Assembly (NCBI GenBank): GCA_018466975.1
Contig: CM031562.1
Location: 2,480,001-2,544,000, forward strand
From: Sparassis latifolia
Taxonomy: Eukaryota > Basidiomycota > Agaricomycetes > Polyporales > Sparassidaceae
DNA length: 64,000 bases
Direction of reading: 5' to 3'
Position 1 is the stretch's first letter. Every line of letters starts with the position of its first letter. Of the stretch, positions 35,544-49,660 are shown piece after piece. A program made the translations under genes and the position numbers. Under the pieces are notes generated by a model. That model was not told the DNA's origin. It made no database searches and saw only the letters and a list, made by a program, of their open reading frames with translations.

Positions 35544-36053
35544 TCACCAGAACCAACCCTTCGACTTGGGCTCAGGCGTCTCGGAAGCCTCGCCATCCCT
35601 TTTCTTCCTCAACTCCTCCAGAATGCTCTTCACGCCGTCGACGTCGCCCACGGCCGCGCGCCCCGCATCCCAGTCGACAACAATAGGCCACTTGAGTGCA
35701 TTCACGTTTTGTGCGGCAAGGCGAGCAACGCCTTCCGCGCTTGTCGGCTGTGTCTGCACGGTGGGATGGGCTGAAAGCAAGTTTGCGGGGGAGATACTTT
35801 CTGCTGAGCCCGTCGCGGTCGAATGGAGGTACGAGAGGATGGTGCGGAGCTGGTCGGCAGTAGGGGCGTTCTCAACTACCTCGAGGTTGAATGTAAGTGG
35901 GCGAGCGGAGGGCGCCGAGGGAGGATATAGCCCTGAAGCTGCTGCGCGCAGAAAGTTCAAAGCCGCCGTTGAAGGCGGCGAGGATGGGTTAAGTGACTTG
36001 GAGTCAAATACAATCAGTATAGGCTTACGAAGGTACCGGCGTTCGAAAAGTTC
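35544..36053 (-). CDS. Fmp46/DUF1687-like thioredoxin-fold protein, 5' end missing
   Basis: An open minus-strand exon has the C-terminal DUF1687 pattern: NPSSPPSTAALNFLRAA, LTFNLEVVENAPTADQLRTI, AQNVNALKWPIVVDWDAGRA, then a charged end ESKGWFW-like (PKSKGWFW). Yeast Fmp46 is a putative mitochondrial redox protein with a thioredoxin-like fold. There is no in-frame ATG in the exon. A likely splice acceptor (ACTCCAAG, 35997 side) precedes SLNPSSPP, so the first exon with the start and targeting sequence should lie upstream. Upstream there is only about 130 bp before repeat copy B begins (36127). The first exon may have been displaced, which would make this a truncated gene. Confidence 0.55.
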   Translation of the reverse strand, partial: ELFERRYLRKPILIVFDSKSLNPSSPPSTAALNFLRAAASGLYPPSAPSARPLTFNLEVVENAPTADQLRTILSYLHSTATGSAESISPANLLSAHPTVQTQPTSAEGVARLAAQNVNALKWPIVVDWDAGRAAVGDVDGVKSILEELRKKRDGEASETPEPKSKGWFW

Positions 36054-36126
36054 TCACAAAATAGAAATTTGAGGCTAGAGAGGCGCTTAGACTGAATATT
36101 GACTGTCCATCGAGTTTTTTTTAATA

Positions 36127-38293
36127 AGACAAGTGCGATGCTGATATTGGAGTTGGCGATTTGATAAGATTAGATGGACCGATCCGTCGATGATATCGAT
36201 AACACCGTTCGGCCTGCTCCTTCAAGTAGTCGCGGCCCACCGTGACATCGTCACGGTCTCACATCGTAGCTGTCGTCTCGCGTTCACGATGCTGACGTCT
36301 TTTTCTGTTCCTTTCCTAGATACCTCCCTTACCTATACTTCCTGAAAGGTCACTGCGTGTCGACGGATGCCACCTTCATGGTCGCAAATTTGCCGTAGTT
36401 GAGAACGATGGGGGCTCTCAGGTCTGCACCCTGATATCTCTTACGATTGCGACACTAATTTACAGGCTGCCTTCTACAACAGATTAGCATAAAAGTGATG
36501 CCTCATCGCAACGATGGCGCATTGTATGTGCTATACACGCAATAGTAACGTGCATTGAGTCCTTCTTTATTGAAGCCGACTGGGGCATTATTGCTTGACC
36601 ATAAGAAACCAGTCAGCGCCATGAGGTGGTACGCTATGGGTTGGTAAACAATGTCCACAATGTTTGTCTGCTCATAGCAAACCAGCTGATGTGCCTTGCA
36701 ATTCAACCAAATCTTGACCTTATCCAAATGTTCTTTCCATTTTCAGCAAAGTTGTTATGCTAAATGGCCAAGCAGGGACATGATTTCAGCGCTATCGGTA
36801 ATGCCTAAAAACCCCTCCTTCATCGGTAAGCACTGTAGACATTACACGACAGTTACAAAGATCTCTTAGACAATTGCAGTGACCAAAACACGGAGAAATT
36901 CAAGTTCGTCTGGGAGTCCAGCAGCACATGTTTTGGTGTCCGATAGTTGACTTCAAGATACTTACACCCTTGGAAACCTACCATGCCTACTACAGGCACT
37001 CCCCACAAACCTCAGGTCGTCTGAAGCCAGGGCTGTCAATATGACCACGTCAACTCAAGGTAGGCTCCCTTGCATACCTTGTTTCATGGAAGAGCTTGAC
37101 AATGACACCCACACCCTATCTCATCACCGCTCAAAGGCAGGGGAGTGTCTGATCACAGTCATCACCGACCTCAGCCTTTTCCCATGAATGTATGCTACCT
37201 TTCTGGTGCATCCTGTTGTTTCCATGCGTGAGAAACAGTACATACCGTAGCGGCACATCCACCACCTCCGGGTTCTCTGACAGTACCCAACCACCGTGTA
37301 TCTAGACCATGACAGTAGTTCAGGCTCATACCGCGCAATGCACCGGATCCGCCGTCTGTTCCATGTGCATCCAGCGAACCTTTAAACACAACCCGTCGCT
37401 TGCGGATGGGGTGAGCGCACATCCGATCATAGGCATGGAGATTTGTCTTGACAGCCTTGAGGTGTCTTGGGTGCCTGCACTGACTTCACATGCTCCCTCG
37501 CATTGACCAAACTACTGCACAATTCGTCATGTGGATGGCAGACTAGAGCTACTACTTGCACAACCTCCTGGGGTTGGGATAGGCCTGCACAGCCACAATT
37601 ACAAACGCAGAACAAAAGTGAAGGAGACATAGATGGATGAGCACTTGCACAAGTGTGATGAAAGTGCAAGTTGACGTGGCAGTAGACCTTGTCCGGCAGG
37701 ATGTCATTGATGTTGTTGCATAATGTGTGGTCAGGACAGTGAAAGGCAGTGAGTAGAAGTTGAGATGGATATGTCAAAGCTAGTCCAAGATACACAGAAC
37801 GGTCATGAAGTACCAATGCTCTGAGCACATTATATTTTAGGGAGAAAAGAATGGGAAGAGCAAGATAGGTTCAGTGGCAAAGCATGTACGAAATGACCAG
37901 ACCTAATCAGTCGGAATGCAACTCCGGCAGGTGGGACTTCACTATGGGCTGGGAAACAATGTCGGAGTAGTCAGAAGAAGTTGATATAGCATCATTGTGG
38001 CTGGTAGGCTCAAGGAGAGCCACTAGGCACATGTCGAGGGGTGCAAGCTTCGGATACTCTAGAGATTAAACAACATCAGTCGGATCATACAAGCACGGCA
38101 TGTTGTTGAGACCGTACCATACTGAATTTTGCAGGACACGTCGGGCAGCTCTATGTGACGAAGAAGCTATCAGGACAAATCTAACAATCAATGAAGATTT
38201 CCTACGTAGGCTAGGACAGCGGCTAGGAATAGTCGACGCGTCCGTCTCTTCCTCAGCAAGGAAAACTAGGGTCTCTGTGCAACCCACAGAAAT
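36127..38293 (+). repeat. Dispersed repeat, copy B (about 2.2 kb, right end replaced)
   Basis: It matches copy A 27462-29640, starting at AAGACAAGTGCGATG, with a high proportion of transition differences by eye. It stops at CCCACAGAAATAT, inside intron 2 of the family gene, and is joined there to a NASP-derived segment. It therefore keeps only exons 3 and 4 of the family gene (about 37900-38287), and exon 3 also has a deletion of about 20 nt near 38153 that shifts the frame. Confidence 0.75.
37900..38287 (-). pseudogene. Copy B of the repeat-borne small gene, exons 3-4 only
   Basis: Exon 3 retains FLAEEETDASTIPSRCPSLR and the acceptor TTGCACAG, then loses about 20 nt after ASSSH. Exon 4 follows with LAPLDMCLVALLEP-like coding. 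Exons 1 and 2 are absent. Confidence 0.55.
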
Positions 38294-38680
38294 ATGGTCG
38301 GTTTCGGAGCAGTGGCTGATATCTCGGGTTGCCTACGGGAGAGACATGTCATGCCAAAGATACAACAGGCAAATACGAATGTAGAGAGGTAAATATTCGT
38401 AAATGTCATAAATCTTGGAGAACGTACGGAGACATGATGGGCGTTGAGGAGAAGGAAGTGAAGGTCCGCAAGATTTCAGTCCGACCGACAGTCGCGTCCG
38501 CAGCCACGTGCAGTTCGGGCGTCTACTTCCCCGCTGCCAGCACTGGCGCTGGCACCTCAGTCTTTCCACCACACCTAATCCTATCTTACAGCTACTGCGG
38601 CGTTGATATTTCTTAGTTGCTTGGCTTTGCACTTTGAAGGTTGCGCTCAAAAATCTATCTCGCATAGTCATAACTTTATT
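38294..38680 (-). pseudogene. Duplicated promoter and first exons of the NASP gene
   Basis: This segment matches 26472-26835 closely: the start of NASP exon 2, the whole first intron with its acceptor, the 8-nt first exon (here ATGTCTCC) with donor GTACGT, and about 200 bp upstream. It is fused to copy B with about 2 bp of shared sequence (AT) at the junction, in the orientation that would drive transcription into copy B. Read through, the fused frame runs MSPQPEISATAPKPTI and stops at a TAG 24 codons in, so no long chimeric protein is made by this simple reading. Confidence 0.8.
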
Positions 38681-39329
38681 CCTGATAACATCCACCATCG
38701 ACCGAGTTCAGCCCGATCTCTTCCATCTCTGCAAGGTTCTGCGACAAGATAAGTAAACGATGAAACTATGGAGAGAATAACTCCGAGTCTTTCTTCATAT
38801 CTGCTACGATTAGAAGCTGGTTAATGAGCATGCGACGACCGCGGTCGATTTTCGCTTGTTCCGTGCCGTAGCCTCACTAACTACGGTAGTCTTCTGCAGT
38901 CATACAAGCTCTTAGCCGTCCGCCTACTGCACGATGATGCCCTCCAGCTGACTCGACTCCAGACAACCTTACAGACTCCTGAGAGTTGGGAGCGACGCAG
39001 ACTCCAAGGTATGCATTCGCATCCTCAGCCTCAGTCAGCCCCTGGCTGAAGCTTCGTACGAGAAACAGCTTCGTGATAGACCATTCATGTGAGACTCCGC
39101 GATAGCATCGCGGCCTCTTTCTATTGACTATCCAGCACACTACAAGTGACCATGACTGTGTGCTGACTACTATTCATAGTCCTAATCAATTATGTGTGCT
39201 GATTCGTTATGGGTGGAAAGGCGGCGAAGACACCGGCTGTCCACTCATCCGATTAATCGCAGGTTGTATCACAGCCCCAGTCATGGTGATGGTGTACCAC
39301 TGTCGTCATTGAATACAGCGTAGAGCACG
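38681..39329. other. Unassigned sequence between the NASP duplicate and repeat copy C
   Basis: No coding region, RNA gene or repeat end could be supported here. Confidence 0.35.
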
Positions 39330-42300
39330 GGGTGCTCATCGTCGCTGCCATTGTCTATACGTTCACGATGCTGGTTGCCTTCCTAGTACGTACGCTATCT
39401 GTCTTGCCTTACTTAGACTTACCGGAATTACACTGCTTGTAGGTGAACGCCATCCTTTATAGAGCTTTAACATAACAGATTTGCCGTAGTTCTGAGTGAA
39501 GATGACTCACAAGTACGCAAGTGATATCTCTTATGATTTGTGACACTAACGCAGGAGCCATTTTCTACTGCAGATTAATATGTATGGGTGATGCGTCGTC
39601 ACAGTGACGGCGTATTGTATGTGCCGTACACGTTATGGTAACGTATCTTAAGCTGTGGTGGCTTTCCTCTTATATCAAAGCTAACCCGTGTGGTGACCAC
39701 GAGGTGCTAATCAGTGCCGTGAGCTGGTTTGTTATGGGCTGATAAATGCTAGTCATAACATTTGTCCGCTCATAGCGAACTAGTTGATATCCCTTGCCAT
39801 TCGATAAGACATTGAGCTCATCTAAATATCCCTTCTATGTCCATCATGTCTATACTAAAAGGTGAAGCAGGAGTGACTTCAACACCGTCGGAAATGCGTG
39901 AAAGGGTCTTCTTCGTTGGTACCAATTGTGAACATTACAAATTGGGTACGCAAGACTTCTTTTCTTAGACGACTGGGGCTACCGGACATTTGAGGACCAT
40001 TGGGAGTCCGATGTCCAGTAGTACATGCTTTGCCATCAGGTCATGGACCTTGATATAGGTACGCCCTGGGAAACTCGTAGGCACCTCGGGTCATTTGAGA
40101 ACAGGACTATCAATATGACCATGTCAACTCGACATAGGGCTCCATGCTCACCGTGCCCCATGCACTAGTGCCTACGTACCTTCGTATCATGCATCGAGAA
40201 CATGACGTGCATTTTGGTTCAAGCTCACCCCTTCCATCGCGCCCAGTCTGCCGTCATCAATGTCCCTTCACGCACACTTAGTACACTGTTCGAAATGACC
40301 AGTCACTTGCGGATCGCGTGCGCGCACGTCCATCCAAAAGTGCGGAGATTTAGTCTTAAAGCTTAAAGTCTGGAGTGCCTGCAGTGACTTCAACGCCCCT
40401 CCCATATTGAATATGCCATCAAACTACAGCACAATTCATCTCAGGAGCGGCAGACGAGAGCCACTGCGCGCACAACCTCCCGAGCTTGAGATAGGCCTGC
40501 ATGGCCACAATTACGAAGACAGGGAGAAGGAGAAGGAGGAGACGTAGATGGATGAGCACTCGCGCAAGTTGGAGGCGCCATTCAGTGGGATATCCTCAGT
40601 GTAATCAGACACATTGCAGAATGAGCAATGATCAGGGCAGTGAAGGGCAAAAGGTAGAACCAGGGATAGATATATCAAATCTAGTCAAAGATACACAAAA
40701 CAGACATGGAGTACCAATGCTTTAGACACATTGTATTTTAGGGAGAATAGAATGGACACAACAAAATAGATTCGGTGGCAAGGCATGTACGACGAATACA
40801 GAAGGACCAGACTTGTTAACATCTCACCAGTCGGAGTGCAGCAGCTCCGGCAGGCAGAACTCCACTATGGGCTGATAAATGCGGTCGGAGCAGTCAGAGG
40901 GGGCTGATATAACATCATTGCAGCTGGTGGACTCAGGGAGAGCCACTAAGCAGATATTGAGGGGTGCGAGCTCCGGACACTCTGGAGATTAAACAACATC
41001 AGTCGGATCATACAAACACAGTGCATCGTCAAGATCATACCATACTGAGAATCATAGGATATTTCGGGAAGCTCTATCGGCCCTAAGCATGCTGTATGTG
41101 ACGAAGAAGCTATCAGGACAAATCTACCAATCAATGAAGATTTCCTACGTAGGCTCGGACAGCGCCTAGGAATAGTCGACGCGTCCGTCTCTTCCTCAGC
41201 AAGGAAACCTAGGGTCTCTGTGCAACCCACAGAAATATATTAGTACAAACTGCTCACGGTGGAACGTTGAAATAACTAACCTTCATCGCCAAGACCTACA
41301 TTGTCAGAGACCTCATCGGATGTGTCGACGTCCGTGTACTGAGGCACTACACCCATCGCGTTGGCCTCATGAGAAGTCGGGTGTGTAATGAACAGCAGAC
41401 TGAATCGAGAGAACATGGGCGACGGATCAACGGGCCACGAATTCATGTGTTCTGAGGTTGAAACTGGAAGAAATTGAGCACATCAGTGGTCCGAAGGTTC
41501 AAAAAAGGTTAAAAAAACTGACTGGGGAGGGACATGTTGAATAAGCCAAGTGAGATATTGCGAGAGAGACGTCAAAGCGCAAAGGTTGGTGGTTGAGAAT
41601 AAGGCGCAGTGTGACTATTCTTCGTCTTTAAACATCTGGTTCAAACTCCGAATAAGCCGTTCACACGAGCACACAGTCAGAAGATCAACCCTGCAAAACG
41701 CGAATCAACTTGAAGTTGCATGGCACTGTATCAAACATGCGTTTGCCCCGCGGAGGACACTGCCCTGCGAGCGTAAGATGCCCCGTGTATAGGTCTCTAT
41801 TTAATGTGCTCGAAACCTACGGGACACCTCTCAGCAATTTTGAACAGGCAGCGACGAGTGAGCCCACCTCAATTTCCGTGCGTCGGCTTCATCCGAGAAC
41901 GGCTCCGTCCTTGTTGCCGAACATGGACTAAGTGTGATGGGCCGGTCGCACTCGCAGAAAGAAGAACAAGGAACCAGAGGAATGGAATCAGCTAGAAGAC
42001 CTCGTATCGCGAAATGCGGCAGTGCATAAAATGGAGAATAAATCACATGCAAAACAGACAGCCTTCGAAAATCCAAGAGGGCTCACCTCGACATTAATAT
42101 CAGGCACATCGGTAGTATAGCAATAGAGTAAAGGAGCGAACGACCAGATTGCCGGAAGTCCTAGTAATGTCGAGGGGAAGGCAGGTTCGAACAGACTGGG
42201 TGCTCTCACAAGACAGCGTTCAAGACTTGTTCAAGACCGCCGTGACACATAGAAGACCAGATACACGACACTGCATTCGTGTAAAAAATAGCCTGCCCTT

Positions 42301-42370
42301 CAATCCGAGCATCGTCAGGTAGTCCAAAGGAGTACACTCTGCAGATTGAAAGGACGGCCTGCTCGGGGTG
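39330..42370 (+). repeat. Dispersed repeat, copy C (about 3 kb)
   Basis: Collinear with copy A 27600-30777. 41100-42370 is very similar to A 29510-30777, whereas 39330-41090 is clearly more diverged, so the copy may be a mosaic. The right limit is the same as that of copy A (CTCGGGGTGG). It carries the open version of the family gene. Confidence 0.7.
40824..41535 (-). CDS. Repeat-borne small protein, copy C, 176 aa
   Basis: Exons 41535-41523, 41463-41281, 41217-41041 and 40981-40824 (introns 59, 63 and 59 nt, all phase 1) close in frame to 176 aa. ATG 41535 lies in CAACATGTCC. The protein begins MSLPISTSEHMNSWPVDPSP, has an acidic middle (DVDTSDEVSDNVGLGDEE), a basic-then-hydrophobic core (PSLRRKSSLIGRFVLIASSS) and ends CLPELLHSDW. 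No signal peptide or known domain is recognised. Copies A and B are broken and copy D is diverged but open. It may be a multigene family carried by, or the passenger of, an unknown mobile element; it may also be a set of local duplicates. Expression is unknown. Confidence 0.55.
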
Positions 42371-42874
42371 GAAGTCCTTGCAAGCCTTCAATGGTGACCA
42401 TCAAGTTTTCGATAGTTTCCCAGACACGTTCAGAAGATATCTGGAAAACAATTTCCACCGCTGTTGAGTCAAAAATCAGACCGAGCAAAGTCCTAGTCCA
42501 AATTGTCGATCCTTCCTGAATTCTCTGTCGATGACCGTCAGGTGACAAACGCGTCGCGTCGCAGGAGATCCTGAGCAGATCCGAGTCGAGGCGATGCCTG
42601 TACGAGTAGATATGATTATTGGGTCTACTCAACCTGCTCATATGCAAGATCTCGCGTGCATCTCATCAGGAGGGAAAAATACAATTAACCTGGGTTGGGT
42701 ATTTCTGTGTAAGCTGAACGAATGTGTATCCGACGTGAGGAGCGCCAGAGGCGGCAATGGGATCCGGCAGGCATAAAGCATGCGATACGCAAAGACATTC
42801 GCAGTCCATGCGTGTCACCAAATGGAGAAAAAAGGTAGAAGTACAATCAGACGGCAGAAGGGAGAGACAGTCAA
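42371..42874. other. Intergenic edge of copy C and AP180 3' region
   Basis: Minus strand 42647-42315 holds a 110-codon frame with coding character (TIWTRTLLGLIFDSTAVEIV, SSERVWETIENLMV) that continues into copy C but is not in copy A. I do not recognise it. ACGCGTCGCGTC occurs at 42549-42560. Confidence 0.35.
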
Positions 42875-45800
42875 TCAAATCAGTGAAACACCATTCTGCT
42901 GAGGTTTCGACGCATCCTGCCCTGCGCCGATGCCCATCCCGAACTGGCTGGCACCAAACGGCGCTGGCGCACCCGTCGTATGGCTGCCCAGCCCGAAGGG
43001 GGAGCCGCCCAGCGCAGATGTTGACGAAGAACTCAGGAATGAGGACGCGCCCGCGCTCCCTGAACCGAACGGCGCCCCAGTCATGGCCGGCGACATCGCA
43101 AACATGGAGGCCCTAAACGGGTTCGCAGCTCCCGCACCCGTCGTTTGGGGACGCAGGCCGACACCGAGCGATGACGTTCCTAACCCAGTTAGCGCACCGG
43201 TGGGCTGCGTGTTCAACCCCCCGAATCCCAATCCTGTAGGCTGCGAACCGAGGCCCGGAAACCCATTGTTCGCCGTAGGACTCGTCGTGCCGCCATTCGC
43301 CGTTGGATTGGGCGATTCGCTCGGTGTGGTAGGCGCGGACTGTGGTATAGGCGGCAATGATTCGAACAATGCCGCACCGAAGGAGGATGATGGCTTGAAA
43401 GGTTTTATACCTGCGAAGCCTGTCGTCTGCGGCTGCAGTGGCGAAGACGCAGACGAGATTGAGATTGACGGTGCCGACGATGCGGTAGCGCCTGTGGTAT
43501 GGTTGGGCAGAGAAGAGAAAACAGAGTCAGAGAAGGTAGTGGATGTCGGCTGGGTGCTCAGTGGAGACGTTGGTGACTGGCCTCCCTTCGAATTGTTTGA
43601 CATAAAGGCTGAAGCGACACTTGACATGGTCGAGCTGCTTGGCTGCCCGCTTGACGGTGGCCCGAACGCATCCGCACCGAAACCTGGCGAGCCTATCGAC
43701 TGCTGCTGGCCGTTCTGCGTCCCGTTCGGCTGGCTGTTGCTTCTCACACCCATCGCCAACTCCATCAATGTGGGCGGCTTTGGTAGTGGTGGTGCTGCAA
43801 CGACAGGTGTACCAAATGGATTCCTCGAGCCTGTTTGGTGGGTCTTTACGGCCTGCGCGACTGGTGGTCCCGACGAACTTGTCGAAGCAGGAAGCGCCGA
43901 GAGCGGGGCGGATGCAGGCCGCGCTGGGCCCGAAGGGACCGCACCAATTGAAGGCAGGTGTGCAGCTGGAGCTGCGAACGGTGAAGACGACGAGGTTGCC
44001 ACAGATCCGAGGTTGAAAGACGGTGCACTCATCGAGCCCTGCTGGCCCATGCCATGTACTGATTGACCCTGATTTTGCGGGAACGGATTGGTCGACGACT
44101 GCTGGGGCGCACCCATCCCTATGCCAAACGGAGACATCCCTGTCGCCTGTGGGAACATCATGCTCTGCCGGAACGGATTAGCCCCGGTCATCTGGGGCTG
44201 TAGGAATGCAGTCTGCTGTGGTTGGAGGAACGACTGTTGCTGGGGACCTTGGAATCCGAATGGATTTGTTGATACCGGCTGCTGCTGGAATGCGGTCTGC
44301 TGGGGTATCATGAAACCGGTTGGTTGCATCTGCATCTGTGGTTGCACGAAAGGCGCTCCGGTCATTTGCATCTGTTGGTGTGCGAAAGGATTGTGGAGAG
44401 CGTGCTGCTGGAAGTGCACCGTCGATGGGCTGTAATAACTCAAGAGATCAGATAAACTCAGAAATTACATCACTCGGACGAAACCTGACCTATTCGTTTG
44501 TGGGTTGAACATCGATTGCTGCTCTCCCTCGATGGCAGTGAAGAAGTCCACCATAGCTTGGTTGTTAGGCGACTTAGCGGGAACAGGTTGCGATGATGTT
44601 GCCGCGTCAGAAGGCGGAGGAGGTTTCGGCGAAGGTTCTGAGAGCAGCGTGAATCAACATGATAACAGATATAGAAGTGTGTATTCACGTTTGTCTGGTG
44701 ACTTCGTACTCGCCTTCACACCTGACCTCGCGTTCCTGTCCGCTGCCTCCTTGCTAGTCTTGTACTCGATCCTGTTCTGCTCGAAGTTCGGATCGTTCAA
44801 ATACTCCTCCAACGCTCCCGCGAGAGACACCGGCGCCTACAACACGTCGATCAGCTCAGCGCTACTCGAAGGACACGGGAGTTACCCACGTGGCGAAGGT
44901 TCGGAATCGGCACGTTGAGCAGATTCTGCAGCTTCTTTGCTACTGCGAGATACTCCACTACGCGCTCCGTCTCCTTGCAGAAATGCCGATAGATCGCAAG
45001 CGCTTCCTCCGCGTCGATGTGCGACATCTCGAAATAGTGCTCTGCGCATGATGTTAATCCCCATCAGACGGTGCGAAGACAAGCGAGCGTACCCAACACG
45101 TTAATGACACCCTCATTACACGCCTGGAAGAGAATTAACAGGTCCTTCACCAGCATTCTGAGCGCAGTGATATTCAGCTCGTCCTCGAGGTCGTCCAGAT
45201 AAAACTATAGTTCCCCGGTTAGAACTCAGAACTCAGCCATCAAATTCGACCGTAGCTCGTACCCGACATTCAACCAGTGCGTCGATCGTCTTCTGCACGA
45301 TCTTGGTCTCGCGCAGTAGCCCCTTCTCCACTGTCATCACCCGCAGTTTCCTGCCCGCGATCGTCTTGCTCCTCTGCACCGAACTCGACGGAGCAGCAGA
45401 AGATCCCCCACTCTTCCACCGCCTGCGAGACGACGCGGCGGCGGCTTCTATCCTGTCTTCCTCGATCGCATTCGAGTTTCGCATGTCTCGGTTCGTCTCG
45501 GACTGCACACGGATCGCGTCGTGCTTCAGGTCACGGTAGGCCCGGATGCGCGCGTCCAGGTAGGACGCATAGTGTTGTAGGTTCTGCGGCGCATCGTAGC
45601 CTAAGTAGCCAGAGGGTCAGCCAACTTTTGGTTCAAGCGATCGAGAGCGCACCGCACCTTCCCAGTTCCCGGCCGACACATTCCGCAGGCGCAGCACGTC
45701 CGACGACGACAGGCACTTGAGTACGTTGTCCGTGGAGCCGTTGCGTATCATGGTGTGCAGCACAATCAGGGCTTTGAACACGACCTGCCGTGACGATGTG

Positions 45801-46050
45801 TGATGCGCCCTTCATATTCCGAGCACGGTCGGACTCACTATGACGTTGGGTTCCCGTAGCCGAGGCGATAATGCCTTGCAAACGTCGTGCACCGCTCCAT
45901 CCTCCGACCACGTCGCCGCGATGATTGGGTCCAAGTACTGATGCGAGTGAGCTAACTCCACAGAGGCAACGGGAGCGTACGGACCTTGGCCTTCGGAGGG
46001 GCCGCCTTCGGCTTACACGCACCCTTGACGACCTTCTCAAAACTGGTCAT
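42875..46050 (-). CDS. AP180/CALM-type clathrin adaptor (ANTH domain)
   Basis: Nine exons (46050-45985, 45937-45839, 45784-45658, 45600-45263, 45204-45093, 45041-44890, 44836-44722, 44637-44490 and 44438-42875) close in frame to 906 aa. The N-terminus is an ANTH domain: MTSFEKVVKGACKPKAAPPK carries the basic PI(4,5)P2-binding K-x-A-x-x-P-K pattern, followed by VFKALIVLHTMIRNG and LLILFQACNEGVINVLEHYF. The long tail has NPF motifs for EH-domain partners (TNPFGF, ANPFRQ, TNPFPQ, RNPFGT, ANPFRA). It also has many QxTG repeats, several as LxxQxTG (LQPQMTG, LQPQTTG, LNTQPTG, LRPQTTG), the site used by Prk1/Ark1 kinases in yeast. Role: clathrin coat assembly and cargo sorting in endocytosis; yeast Yap1801/Yap1802 are the counterparts. 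Confidence 0.93.
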
Positions 46051-46443
46051 CGTTCGACGTTTAAAGACCCTGAAGTCCTTAATCCTGAACGATTGGAGGT
46101 GAGAGCTGAGCGCTGACAGATGACGAGCTTTCCAAGAGGAATTTGGTCTCATTTAGGTAATTCAAGTACTCACGATGAGGAAATTGACAGAAACGTTCCA
46201 AGTTAACTATACGTTTACGTAATATATTCCTCTGTTTCGAACTTCTTCCTGCTTGCTCGACAGGTTTATTCTCCAAACACGACTTCCGAGATAGAAACCT
46301 GTGCAATTGCTCCGTTGACACCCAGTTTGCGACCCATGATATTAGCAGGGCCATAGCTTTCTCATTCGGCGTGTACTACCCAAGTCTCATTCAGGTCTCT
46401 GCGCACGGATTCGTTCCTTCTGCTCGCCTGCTTACCAGCTAGG
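46051..46443. promoter_or_regulatory. Divergent upstream region of AP180 and mannosidase genes
   Basis: The 393 bp between start codons 46050 (minus) and 46444 (plus) must hold both promoters. No specific element is assigned. Confidence 0.4.
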
Positions 46444-49041
<2,598 letters not shown>

Positions 49042-49660
49042 CTTACCCACGTCAGGTGTTCGAAGGTCGGGACCATTGACTTATCCAGGTGGTTTCTTGC
49101 GTTGACGGACCTCAGCAGATATGATCACTTTGCCCTGGTCTCACCTGTCGGAGCTCGTGACGGGTTGGTGCCTGGACCGACACATCAGCTGTATCAATAC
49201 ATATCATCCTGACAGAGGAGTCATTACTCATACGTCATCGATAGGAGCACTTAGGGTTGAAACCGTTGTGCGAAAGAACAACTTCCGTTGCTACTGCTAT
49301 CGTATCTCACTGCAATGTCGATGTTTTTACACTTAGGAGAACAAGTTGAGTATTGCTCAGACATATTCTATTGTGAGATTGACTCTCGAGCCTCCCTGTG
49401 AGAGCGGGACGTGCAGCTAAGTCACCTTCAGGTTAATTTTGAGCCGGCCGATCATAATGATGGAATAGCGATACCTTAAGTGCCTAGTACAGTGCAGGCG
49501 CTCGTCCGGAACCAGCTGACCGTCCGGACCGAACCCCCACGGGGATCTGGCTAAGCTTTCTGAGATCTCGTTACTTTGGGCTTCCGCCTTATGCCTTCAA
49601 ATATTCGTGACGTTGAGATTTCTGGACGTTCATACTCCGTATCGCACCCCAGCTATCGTC
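49042..49660. other. Intergenic between mannosidase and glycerol kinase
   Basis: No gene seen. Contains the mannosidase 3' region and the glycerol kinase promoter. Confidence 0.4.

Noticed and set aside
27462..42370. LTR retrotransposon or LINE
   Set aside because: No reverse transcriptase, integrase, RNase H or LTR pair could be found in any frame of the repeated units.
42930..44066. Long plus-strand open frame of 378 codons
   Set aside because: It is antisense to the repetitive, Gly/Pro/Gln-rich AP180 tail exon, whose composition keeps the opposite frame open; it has no domain.
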